Assembly (NCBI GenBank): GCA_900313405.1
Contig: OMQY01000056.1
Location: 1 to 6,708 of the forward strand
Direction of reading: 5' to 3'
Length of the DNA: 6,708 bases
Source of the DNA: an uncultured Eubacteriales bacterium
GTDB lineage: Bacteria > Bacillota_A > Clostridia > Saccharofermentanales > Saccharofermentanaceae
Made by a program: the position numbers and the translations under genes. Position 1 is the stretch's first letter; the number at the start of each line of letters is the position of its first letter. The notes beneath the pieces are model-generated. The model made no database searches and was not told the DNA's origin. It was given only the letters and a program-made list of their open reading frames with translations. This document shows, piece after piece, positions 1-6,322 of this stretch.

Positions 1-303
1 AGCCTTAAGGTCGCTCTTAAGATGATCAGAAGAACGTTCGTGTCGTTCGGTACCGGCGGCATCCATTTCACGACTGCGCTCGGTATGAACAGAGCCAATC
101 TTATCGTGATGGCAGCGGGGATACTGATCCTTATGTTCGCCGATATCGTTAAGTACCGTAAGAAAGATATAAGAAGCAGATTACTGGATCTTCCTATGGT
201 GCCGAGATGTCTGTTTACGGCTTTTGTGATAACTCTTATCCTGGTCGTAGGTATCTGGGGGCCGGGCTACGATTCGGCTGCATTCATCTATTTCCAGTTC
301 TGA
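1..303 (+). CDS. MBOAT-family membrane O-acyltransferase, C-terminal fragment (AlgI/DltB-like)
   Basis: This is the end of a gene whose start lies before the window; the frame is open from base 1, so the internal ATG at 22 is not the start. The visible 100 residues contain two hydrophobic spans, about residues 33-50 and 70-86, separated by a basic loop (KYRKKDIRSR). The protein ends in GPGYDSAAFIYFQF. A final helix followed by a G-x-G-Y-D-x-x-x-FIYFQF ending is typical of AlgI-like MBOAT proteins, which pass acyl groups (often acetyl) across the membrane for O-acylation of extracellular polysaccharide. The conserved catalytic histidine region (WHG-type) lies upstream and is not visible, so activity cannot be judged. 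The SGNH protein 17 nt downstream is the expected partner. The acyl group and acceptor polymer are unknown. Confidence 0.8.
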   Translation, partial: SLKVALKMIRRTFVSFGTGGIHFTTALGMNRANLIVMAAGILILMFADIVKYRKKDIRSRLLDLPMVPRCLFTAFVITLILVVGIWGPGYDSAAFIYFQF

Positions 304-312
304 GAGAGGAGG
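304..312 (+). promoter_or_regulatory. Ribosome binding site fixing the SGNH gene start at 321
   Basis: GAGAGGAGG lies directly after the TGA stop of the MBOAT gene, with 8 nt between it and the ATG at 321. The frame is also open further upstream to an ATG at 207, but that start would overlap the MBOAT gene by 97 nt. It would also put 38 out-of-place residues ahead of a good signal-anchor sequence. Confidence 0.85.
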
Positions 313-320
313 CATATCGG

Positions 321-1688
321 ATGAGCAAGATCAAGAAGATATTATCGGTCATACTGACGCTCGTATTTACGGGGCTTTTCCTGATGGGTGCCTCCTATGT
401 AACACGCGATAAATCCGGAGATGCCAAGGTTGCCGACTTCTACGATGACCCGTCCCTCTATGACGTTTATATCCTGGGGAGCAGCCATGCGCTTATGGGG
501 CTTTTGCCACTCGAGATGTGGGAAGCAGAGGGGATCACATCCTATAATCTGGCGAACTACGGACAGGCGATCCCTGTCGATTACTGGGTAATGAGAAATG
601 CTGTTAAACAACATAAGCCGGAAGTGGTACTGATAGATGTCTATACGGTATTTTTCGATGAGAAGTATTCTCACTTCCATATGGGATATCTCCATCAGAG
701 CCTTGATACGATGCCGATGTCGAAGCTTAAGCTGGATGCGCTCGAGGACCTTCTGGATGACGGCGAGAATCACCTCGAGATGTATATGCCGTTCTCTTTC
801 TATCATTCCAGATGGGACAGTCTGACGACGGACGATCTTAAGCCCGTAGAGCATGAAGTTCAGTTCGGAGCAGATGTCGATCAGCGCATCGCAGGATACC
901 GTAACGGGATCGATCCTGAGAGCGCCGACCGTATCACGTTCCCGTTCGGCGATTACGATCTGCTCCCGGAGGATGAGAAAGCTGCTCCTCCTGACGTAAG
1001 TACAGAATATGTCCGTAAGATGATCGAATTCTGTCAGAGTGAGGAGATAGAAGTCGTCCTTACGTCATGCCCGATGTATCTTACGGAAGATAAGCAAAGG
1101 TATCTCAACAGCATCGCGGATCTGGCAGATGAGTACGGAGTGCCGTTTATCAACGGTGTCAGGACTGATGTCGTCGATTATCATACCGATATGTTCGACA
1201 GCGGACATCTGAATTCATCCGGGGCTCGTAAGTGGAGCCGATATATGGCAGAGTTCCTGGTAAATGAGTTCGGACTTACGGACCACAGAGGGGACAGTGA
1301 CTTTGATATCTTTGATGAGAACTCCGAAGCTCAAAGCGAAGCTGATAACGAATTCCTGTCTCAGAACATGTCGCTCTACGGGTGTCTGGTCATGGCATCC
1401 GATCCGCAGTACAGAGTATGTATTGCCATAGCCGGAGGATCATCTGCATTTGAAGATGACGAGATACGATTACTCATTAATAACATTGACGGGCTTGACG
1501 TAACGGCCGAAGAGTGGGATTATCGTGAAGGTCTTATCGTCGATAACGGCGTTGACTGTGATGTGAGTTCTTCTGATGCGGATATCATCATCGAAGTATA
1601 TGATCTTAATGGTCAAGCGGTAACGGAATGCCTCTTTGTCGGGGACTACAACGGTATCGACGGTTTTACAAGAATCATCGAAAAGTAA
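321..1688 (+). CDS. Membrane-anchored SGNH-hydrolase-like protein, probable polysaccharide O-acyltransferase partner of the MBOAT
   Basis: The protein has 455 residues. Residues 1-6 are basic (MSKIKK) and about 7-27 form one hydrophobic helix without a lipobox cysteine, so it is likely anchored with the bulk outside the cell. The ILGSSHA motif (residues 51-57) resembles the block-I serine region of SGNH enzymes, with Ser55 the probable nucleophile. NLANYGQ follows at 77-82. FDSGHLNSSGA (292-301) supplies the C-terminal D-x-x-H pair, Asp293 and His296. I see no clear GxND block III. Residues about 345-455 form an extra C-terminal region after the catalytic fold, discussed in the findings. AlgJ/AlgX- and DltD-like proteins share this membrane-anchored layout and work with an MBOAT; the adjacent MBOAT suggests the same here. 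A DltD-like role in teichoic acid alanylation is less likely because no dltA or dltC genes are visible. The polymer target is unknown. Confidence 0.75.
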   Translation: MSKIKKILSVILTLVFTGLFLMGASYVTRDKSGDAKVADFYDDPSLYDVYILGSSHALMGLLPLEMWEAEGITSYNLANYGQAIPVDYWVMRNAVKQHKPEVVLIDVYTVFFDEKYSHFHMGYLHQSLDTMPMSKLKLDALEDLLDDGENHLEMYMPFSFYHSRWDSLTTDDLKPVEHEVQFGADVDQRIAGYRNGIDPESADRITFPFGDYDLLPEDEKAAPPDVSTEYVRKMIEFCQSEEIEVVLTSCPMYLTEDKQRYLNSIADLADEYGVPFINGVRTDVVDYHTDMFDSGHLNSSGARKWSRYMAEFLVNEFGLTDHRGDSDFDIFDENSEAQSEADNEFLSQNMSLYGCLVMASDPQYRVCIAIAGGSSAFEDDEIRLLINNIDGLDVTAEEWDYREGLIVDNGVDCDVSSSDADIIIEVYDLNGQAVTECLFVGDYNGIDGFTRIIEK

Positions 1689-1692
1689 ATAT

Positions 1693-1713
1693 AACGATTA
1701 AGACGTCGTTTTA
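1693..1713 (+). terminator. Weak possible terminator after the SGNH gene
   Basis: Four bases after the TAA stop, AACGA (1693-1697) can pair with TCGTT (1706-1710) across an 8-nt loop, and the stem runs into a short T-rich stretch (GTTTTATT). Only five pairs and no long T-run make this marginal. The T7 run at 1751-1757 lies too far from it to count. It is reported because transcription should stop somewhere between the MBOAT/SGNH unit and the glg promoter. Confidence 0.25.
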
Positions 1714-1728
1714 TTGCCAAAATGCACA

Positions 1729-1744
1729 AAATTACACCTAATTT
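1729..1744 (+). repeat. AT-rich palindrome AAATTA-CACC-TAATTT upstream of the glgB promoter
   Basis: Two perfect 6-bp arms flank a 4-nt centre. The site ends 23 nt before the proposed -35 box, a plausible place for a DNA-binding regulator. Alternatively it is a weak hairpin whose T7 run (1751-1757) lies six bases beyond the stem, which would make it a poor terminator. In such AT-rich intergenic DNA it may also be chance. Confidence 0.3.
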
Positions 1745-1767
1745 CTCTCGTTTTTTTGTATTTTAAG

Positions 1768-1797
1768 TTGGTAATCAAGACATTTTTATTATATAAT
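1768..1797 (+). promoter_or_regulatory. Sigma-A-type promoter for the glgBCDA operon
   Basis: The -35 box is TTGGTA (1768-1773, four of six matches to TTGACA) and the -10 box is a perfect TATAAT (1792-1797), with an 18-nt spacer. A T-rich tract at 1751-1764 just upstream of the -35 box could act as an UP element. The predicted transcription start is about 1803-1806, giving a leader of roughly 60 nt before glgB. This is the only strong promoter-like site found in the non-coding DNA of the window. Confidence 0.7.
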
Positions 1798-1810
1798 GGT
1801 CTGTATAAAT

Positions 1811-1845
1811 AGTTGCTGCAGGTGTAAATGGGGCCTGCAGCGGCT
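1811..1845 (+). promoter_or_regulatory. Leader hairpin in the glgB 5' untranslated region
   Basis: GCTGCAGG (1815-1822) pairs perfectly with CCTGCAGC (1834-1841) around an 11-nt loop (TGTAAATGGGG). The stem extends outward through two G-U pairs, a G-C pair and an A-U pair to 12 bp. No T-run follows, so it is not an intrinsic terminator. It would start within about 10 nt of the predicted mRNA 5' end and finish 8 nt before the ribosome binding site. It could stabilise the transcript or bind a protein; its role is inferred only. Confidence 0.55.
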
Positions 1846-1853
1846 TGATTGTA

Positions 1854-1860
1854 GTGGAGG
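1854..1860 (+). promoter_or_regulatory. Ribosome binding site for glgB
   Basis: GTGGAGG sits 6 nt before the ATG at 1867. A second ATG at 1862 is in another frame, is too close to this site, and reaches a stop after 15 codons, so it is not used as the glgB start. Confidence 0.8.
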
Positions 1861-1866
1861 AATGGA

Positions 1867-3879
1867 ATGGATCACGCATATTTGTTTAACCGTGGCGAAG
1901 ATTATATGAGCTATAATTTCCTCGGTTCGCATCCACACACCGATGTAAACGGGAACTCCGGTTTTATGTTCAGAGTCTGGGCGCCTAAGGCCAATGCCGT
2001 AAGTGTCATCGGTGACTTTAATGATTGGGAGCCTGATGCAGATCATCTGTTCAGGCTTGGCAATACCGGTATCTGGGAATTGTTCGTTCCCGGTGCCAAG
2101 CAGTGGGACAGATATAAATACAGAGTTATCGGAGCAGATAACAGGATATATGATAAGGGTGATCCTTACGCCAGACATTTTGAGACGAGACCCAATAATG
2201 CGTCTATTCTCTATACTGATGATTACGTTTGGGGAGACGCCGATTTCCGTAAGAACAAGAAGGATGCCCTCGCACCTCAACCTATCAACATCTATGAGCT
2301 CCATCTGGGTTCCTGGAGAAGACATCCTGACGGCAACTTCTTCACATACAGAGAGCTGGCTCTGGACCTTATCGATTACTGTAAGAAGATGAACTATACA
2401 CACATCGAGCTTATGCCGGTCCTTGAGCATCCGCTCGATGCATCCTGGGGATATCAGGTTACGGGTTATTATGCGGTAACCAGCAGATTCGGAACACCTG
2501 AGGACTTCAAGTACTTTGTCGATGTACTGCATCAGAACGGAGTATCGGTTCTTCTTGACTGGGTTCCGGCGCATTTCCCGAAGAATCTTGAAGGTCTTGT
2601 AAGATTCGATGGAACTCCCTGTTATGAATATTCCGACCCGAGGATCGGCGAACACAGGGAATGGGGAACTTATGTCTTCGATTATTCGAAGAATGAGGTT
2701 ATCTCTTTCCTGATATCGAATGCGATCTTCTGGCTTGATGAGTATCACATCGACGGACTTCGCGTTGATGCCGTGAGCAGTATGCTCTACAGGGATTACG
2801 GAAGGACGACATACATCCCCAACAAGTACGGCGGCAATGAGAATCTCGAGGCTATCGAGTTCTTCAAGAGACTCAACAGCACGATCAGGAGAGAGTATCC
2901 TTCTGTTATGATGATCGCCGAAGAATCTACAGCATGGCCGAAGGTATCGCATCCGGTCGAAGAAGGCGGTCTCGGATTCACTCATAAGTGGAATATGGGA
3001 TGGATGCATGATACGCTCGATTATTTCTCTACGGATTCCTATGCGAGGGGCTGGCATCACGATCAGTTCTGTTTCTCCATGATGTACGCCTTTGCCGAGA
3101 ACTACGTATTGAGCCTGTCTCATGATGAGGTCGTTCACGGCAAGTATTCCATGATAGATAAGATGCCGGGGGATGTATGGCGTAAGTTCGCATCGCTGCG
3201 AACGCTCTTCCTCTATCAGATGAGCCATCCCGGTGCCAAGCTGAACTTTATGGGTTCTGAGTTCGGACAGTTCATCGAGTGGAGATACTATGAGCAGCTC
3301 GAGTGGTTCATGCTTGACTATGAGTCTCACAGACTTCTGCAAGACTACTGCTCCAAGCTCAACAGATTCTATATCGATCATCCTCAGCTCTGGGAAGACG
3401 ACCATACATGGTCAGGCTTCGAGTGGATCGATGCATCCGATACGAAGAATAATGTGTTCATCTATAAGAGAGCATGTCCCGAAGAGAAGTATAAGGACGT
3501 TTACGTAGCGCTTAATATGGTGCCGCAGCCTCTCGAAGAATATAAGATCCCGGTCTATGAGCCCGGTAAGTACAGGATCGTTCTTAATACTGACGATATG
3601 GCCTTCGGCGGCAGCGGTTATCCGACGGCTACTGATGCGGAAGGATGTGTCGAAGCGATCGATGAGCCCTATAACGGCAAGCCCTATCACATCAAGCTGA
3701 ATATACCGCCGCTGGCAGGTATATACTTCATGCCGTTAGGTGAGGCGAAGAAGCCGAGGAAGACGGTGAAGAAGGTCGAGGATAAGACTGCGAAGAAGAC
3801 TTCCAAGCTATCTGAAGCCAAGAAGCCGGCTCCTAAGAAGACGGGAGCAAAGAAGCCTTCCGACAAGGCAAAGAAGTAA
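1867..3879 (+). CDS. glgB: 1,4-alpha-glucan (glycogen) branching enzyme GlgB with a lysine-rich C-terminal tail
   Basis: GlgB cuts an alpha-1,4 glucan and rejoins the piece through an alpha-1,6 bond, creating glycogen branches in the cytoplasm. The protein has 670 residues. A CBM48 domain covers about residues 18-115 (GFMFRVWAPKANAVSVIGDFNDW region), followed by a GH13 barrel with all four conserved regions: DWVPAHF (231-237), GLRVDAV (297-303, nucleophile Asp301), AEES (351-354, acid/base probably Glu352) and LSHDEVVH (417-424, Asp420). A C-terminal beta domain ends near residue 625 (PPLAGIYFMPLGE). It lacks the extra N-terminal domain of the E. coli enzyme and so matches the shorter Firmicutes type. 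Residues 626-670 are an added tail with 18 Lys, 1 Arg and only 5 acidic residues. It is the first gene of the operon; glgC starts 53 nt downstream. Confidence 0.97.
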   Translation: MDHAYLFNRGEDYMSYNFLGSHPHTDVNGNSGFMFRVWAPKANAVSVIGDFNDWEPDADHLFRLGNTGIWELFVPGAKQWDRYKYRVIGADNRIYDKGDPYARHFETRPNNASILYTDDYVWGDADFRKNKKDALAPQPINIYELHLGSWRRHPDGNFFTYRELALDLIDYCKKMNYTHIELMPVLEHPLDASWGYQVTGYYAVTSRFGTPEDFKYFVDVLHQNGVSVLLDWVPAHFPKNLEGLVRFDGTPCYEYSDPRIGEHREWGTYVFDYSKNEVISFLISNAIFWLDEYHIDGLRVDAVSSMLYRDYGRTTYIPNKYGGNENLEAIEFFKRLNSTIRREYPSVMMIAEESTAWPKVSHPVEEGGLGFTHKWNMGWMHDTLDYFSTDSYARGWHHDQFCFSMMYAFAENYVLSLSHDEVVHGKYSMIDKMPGDVWRKFASLRTLFLYQMSHPGAKLNFMGSEFGQFIEWRYYEQLEWFMLDYESHRLLQDYCSKLNRFYIDHPQLWEDDHTWSGFEWIDASDTKNNVFIYKRACPEEKYKDVYVALNMVPQPLEEYKIPVYEPGKYRIVLNTDDMAFGGSGYPTATDAEGCVEAIDEPYNGKPYHIKLNIPPLAGIYFMPLGEAKKPRKTVKKVEDKTAKKTSKLSEAKKPAPKKTGAKKPSDKAKK

Positions 3880-3896
3880 ACACAAAGCGCGAGCAG

Positions 3897-3918
3897 ACTA
3901 ATACAGAATCTAATTAGT
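3897..3918 (+). repeat. Small inverted repeat abutting the glgC ribosome binding site
   Basis: ACTAAT (3897-3902) can pair with ATTAGT (3913-3918) across a 10-nt loop. The right arm touches the GGAGG (3919-3923) that serves glgC, which starts 9 nt further on. A stem of six pairs, five of them A-U, is weak, so it might tune ribosome access slightly or mean nothing. Confidence 0.3.
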
Positions 3919-3932
3919 GGAGGTAACAATAT

Positions 3933-5192
3933 ATGAGTAGAACTGATGTCGTTGCTATGATACTGGCAGGAGGTCAGGGTGCAAGACTCGGTGTTCTTAC
4001 AAAAAGGATCGCCAAGCCGGCAGTTCCTTTCGGAAGCCGTTACAGGATCATCGATTTCCCGTTGTCGAATTGTGTTAATTCCGGCATCGAGATCGTAGGC
4101 GTGCTGTCACAGTATCAGCCTTTGGCCCTTAATACCTACGTCGGTAACGGCCATCCTTGGGATCTGGACCGTAATAATGCAGGTGCCTATATCCTGCCGC
4201 CTTATCAGAGATCCGGTAAGAGTGACTGGTACAAGGGTACGGCTAATGCGATCTACCAGAACAAGGACTTTATTGATGACAATAATCCCAAGTATGTTGT
4301 TATCCTCTCAGGTGACCATATCTACAAGATGGATTATGCAGCTATGCTGAAGCAGCATATCGCCAAGGGAGCAGACGCTACGGTAGCGGTATATGAAGTA
4401 CCGTGGGAAGAGGCTCCCAGATTCGGCATCCTCAATACTGAGGGTGACGATTCCATCTATGAATTCGAAGAGAAGCCCGCGAAGCCGAAGAGCAACCTTG
4501 CATCGATGGGTGTCTATATCTTCACGTGGGATGTATTAAGAACTGCCCTCATCAAGGATGAGGCGGATCCCAATTCCAATAATGACTTCGGAAAGAATAT
4601 CATCCCGATGCTCTTAAGCGAAGGAAAGAAGCTTTTCGCTTACAGATTCTCAGGATACTGGAAGGATGTCGGAACTATATCTTCCCTCTGGGAGACCAAT
4701 ATGGATATCCTGGATAAGCCTGAGGAGATCAATCTGGTCGACCGTTCATGGAAGATCTTCAGTCGTAACCCGGTCAAGCCTTCACACTTCATCGGTAAGG
4801 ACGGAAGCGTTAAGAATTCCGCACTGACCGATGGTTGCCGTATCCACGGTGTAGTCGATCATTCCGTATTGAGCGAGTCCGTTATAGTAGAGAAGGGGGC
4901 AGTCGTTAAGGATTGTGTCCTGCTTCCGGGCGTTATCGTTAAGGAAGGCGCTCATATCGAGAGATGTATCGTTGACTTCGGTACCGTCATCGGTAAGAAC
5001 GTCAAGGCCGGACCTAATGTCGAAGGCGAGACCGCTTACACGAATCACAAGATCTGTTCTCAGGGGATCTCGGTATTCGAGAGAGGCCTGATCATCAAGG
5101 ACGATGCGGTCATACCTGCCAACAGCATGATCGATTCTGATATCGATGTGCCTGAAGAAGAGAGCGTAATCGCCGATACATTCAGAGTATAA
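3933..5192 (+). CDS. glgC: Glucose-1-phosphate adenylyltransferase (ADP-glucose pyrophosphorylase), catalytic subunit GlgC
   Basis: GlgC makes ADP-glucose and pyrophosphate from ATP and glucose-1-phosphate, the committed step of bacterial glycogen synthesis. The 419 residues match the family. The N-terminal nucleotidyltransferase fold shows GGQGARL (13-19), AKPAVPFG (27-34), WYKGTANAI (99-107), [10 protein letters not shown] (126-135, metal-binding Asp128), FEEKP (178-182, Lys181 for the sugar phosphate), SMGVYIF (191-197), DFGK (218-221) and YWKDVGT (242-248). About residues 285-360 form the left-handed beta-helix typical of the allosteric domain. The usual FGG after KPAVP is FGS here, a minor change. 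Arg25 appears to align with Lys39, the fructose-1,6-bisphosphate site of the E. coli enzyme; effector preference cannot be read from this. GGAGG at 3919-3923 supports the start. GlgD follows after 20 nt and probably joins it in a hetero-oligomer. Confidence 0.97.
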   Translation: MSRTDVVAMILAGGQGARLGVLTKRIAKPAVPFGSRYRIIDFPLSNCVNSGIEIVGVLSQYQPLALNTYVGNGHPWDLDRNNAGAYILPPYQRSGKSDWYKGTANAIYQNKDFIDDNNPKYVVILSGDHIYKMDYAAMLKQHIAKGADATVAVYEVPWEEAPRFGILNTEGDDSIYEFEEKPAKPKSNLASMGVYIFTWDVLRTALIKDEADPNSNNDFGKNIIPMLLSEGKKLFAYRFSGYWKDVGTISSLWETNMDILDKPEEINLVDRSWKIFSRNPVKPSHFIGKDGSVKNSALTDGCRIHGVVDHSVLSESVIVEKGAVVKDCVLLPGVIVKEGAHIERCIVDFGTVIGKNVKAGPNVEGETAYTNHKICSQGISVFERGLIIKDDAVIPANSMIDSDIDVPEEESVIADTFRV

Positions 5193-5212
5193 TTCACGGA
5201 GGGAACGATAAG

Positions 5213-6322
5213 ATGTTTAATAATGCGATGGGCCTGATACTGGCCGACAATAAGAAGATCACTCTCGGAGAGTTATCCGGTCCGAGAGCCTTGTCCGCGG
5301 TTCCTTTCGCCGGGCGTTACAGAGTAATCGACTTTATGCTCTCGAATATGGTCAACTCCGGGATCAAGAATGTCGGTGTTCTCACATATAACAAGTATAA
5401 GTCACTGATGGATCACCTCGGAACGGGTGCCGCATGGTCTCTTGACCGTAAGAACGACGGTCTTCATATCCTGCCGCCTTACGTTAATTCCGAGGCGACT
5501 AATCTCAACGGTGATGAGGAACTCTGGGGTATCCTTGACTTCCTGCGTACATCCAGGACAACATTCGTTATCGTCGCGAACAGTAACGTAGTCCTGAATA
5601 CTACTTTTGATGCGATGATCGAAGCTCATGAGAAGTCCGGAGCTGACCTGACGGTCATGTATAACCGTGATGCCACGAAGTTCGGCAGCCCCAGTTATAT
5701 CCTTGATGTAGACGATGACGGTTTTGTAAAAGACATGCTCTATAATCCTCAGAAAGCTGCATCCAATAAGAGCTCACTCGGTATCATCTGTCTGAGAAGA
5801 GATATGCTCGTTGATATCATCTCCAAGCAGATGAGCCACGGCATCACTCACTTCGGTATCCATTCCATGGTAAAGATGTTTGACGAACTTAAGGTATATG
5901 CATATGAGTATGCCGGAGTAGCACTGAGGATCAACAGTGTTCAGACTTACTTCAACGCTTCGATGAGCCTTCTCAACGAATCAGTAAGAGATGATCTGTT
6001 CTGGAGCGGAGAGCCTATCTATACCAAGGTTAAGGATGAGGCACCTACACTCTACTTCGAGACATCAGATGTTAAGAATTCCATCGTATCCGACGGTTGC
6101 CGTATCTACGGCAGTATCGAGGATTCGATAATATTCAGGAGCGTTACAGTCTCCAAGAATACTACCATCAAGAATTGTGTGGTCATGCAGGATGCCCACA
6201 TTTCCGAGAATTGCCATCTTGAGAACGTAATTCTCGACAAGAATGCATTCGTCAGACCGGGTGTAAGACTTGTAGGTCATCACGACTATCCTGTAGTAAT
6301 CGGAAAGGGGGCCGGTATCTAA
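5213..6322 (+). CDS. glgD: GlgD, non-catalytic ADP-glucose pyrophosphorylase subunit
   Basis: The 369 residues parallel GlgC, but active-site motifs are lost. The GGxGxRL loop is replaced by ADNKKITLGELSGPRAL (11-27), SGDHIYK by ANSNVVL (122-128), FEEKP by MLYNP (175-179), and YWKDVGT by a stretch near ALRINSV (237-243). Fold-supporting segments remain: VPFAGRYRVIDFMLSNMVNSGI (30-51) and the left-handed beta-helix region VKNSIVSDGCRIYG (287-300) onward. In Geobacillus stearothermophilus, GlgD has little activity alone and stimulates GlgC in a mixed complex; the same role is inferred here. GGAGGG (5198-5203) lies 9 nt before the ATG. The TAA stop overlaps the glgA ATG by one base. The family match is clear; lack of catalysis is inferred from the substitutions. 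Confidence 0.93.
   Translation: MFNNAMGLILADNKKITLGELSGPRALSAVPFAGRYRVIDFMLSNMVNSGIKNVGVLTYNKYKSLMDHLGTGAAWSLDRKNDGLHILPPYVNSEATNLNGDEELWGILDFLRTSRTTFVIVANSNVVLNTTFDAMIEAHEKSGADLTVMYNRDATKFGSPSYILDVDDDGFVKDMLYNPQKAASNKSSLGIICLRRDMLVDIISKQMSHGITHFGIHSMVKMFDELKVYAYEYAGVALRINSVQTYFNASMSLLNESVRDDLFWSGEPIYTKVKDEAPTLYFETSDVKNSIVSDGCRIYGSIEDSIIFRSVTVSKNTTIKNCVVMQDAHISENCHLENVILDKNAFVRPGVRLVGHHDYPVVIGKGAGI
6304..6311 (+). promoter_or_regulatory. Ribosome binding site for glgA inside the end of glgD
   Basis: AAAGGGGG lies within the last codons of glgD, 10 nt before the ATG at 6322. It is a poorer match to GGAGG than the sites of the upstream genes. With the TAATG stop/start overlap, this suggests that ribosomes finishing glgD help start glgA. 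Confidence 0.55.

Noticed and set aside
22..303. Treating the first frame as a complete 93-residue protein starting at ATG 22.
   Set aside because: The frame is open through base 1 without a stop, no ribosome binding site precedes 22, and the sequence matches the C-terminal end of a much longer MBOAT protein.
207..320. Earlier in-frame start (ATG 207) for the SGNH gene.
   Set aside because: It overlaps the MBOAT coding region by 97 nt and would hide the N-terminal signal anchor. The ATG at 321 has a strong ribosome binding site 8 nt upstream.
1751..1764. T-rich run read as the U-tract of a strong terminator.
   Set aside because: Only A-T or 5-bp stems precede it and none sits directly against it. 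Its position just before the -35 box fits a promoter UP-like tract better.
1822..1836. Possible CcpA/cre-like catabolite site (TGTAAATGGGGCCT) in the leader.
   Set aside because: It has at least three mismatches to the cre consensus at conserved positions, including the central CG, and is better explained as the loop and arm of the hairpin.
1789..3405. A 538-codon open frame on the minus strand opposite glgB.
   Set aside because: It is codon-aligned with glgB, so its stops can only come from glgB codons TTA, CTA and TCA, which are rare here. The same bias opens minus-strand frames opposite glgC (4782-5048) and glgD (5402-5629). The translation shows no recognisable domain, and it would end inside the glg promoter.
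3687..3929. Minus-strand open frame opposite the GlgB tail with a hydrophobic, Phe/Leu-rich translation.
   Set aside because: The Phe and Leu content is simply the complement of the AAG lysine codons in the tail. There is no ribosome binding site or promoter, and the frame is a shadow of glgB.
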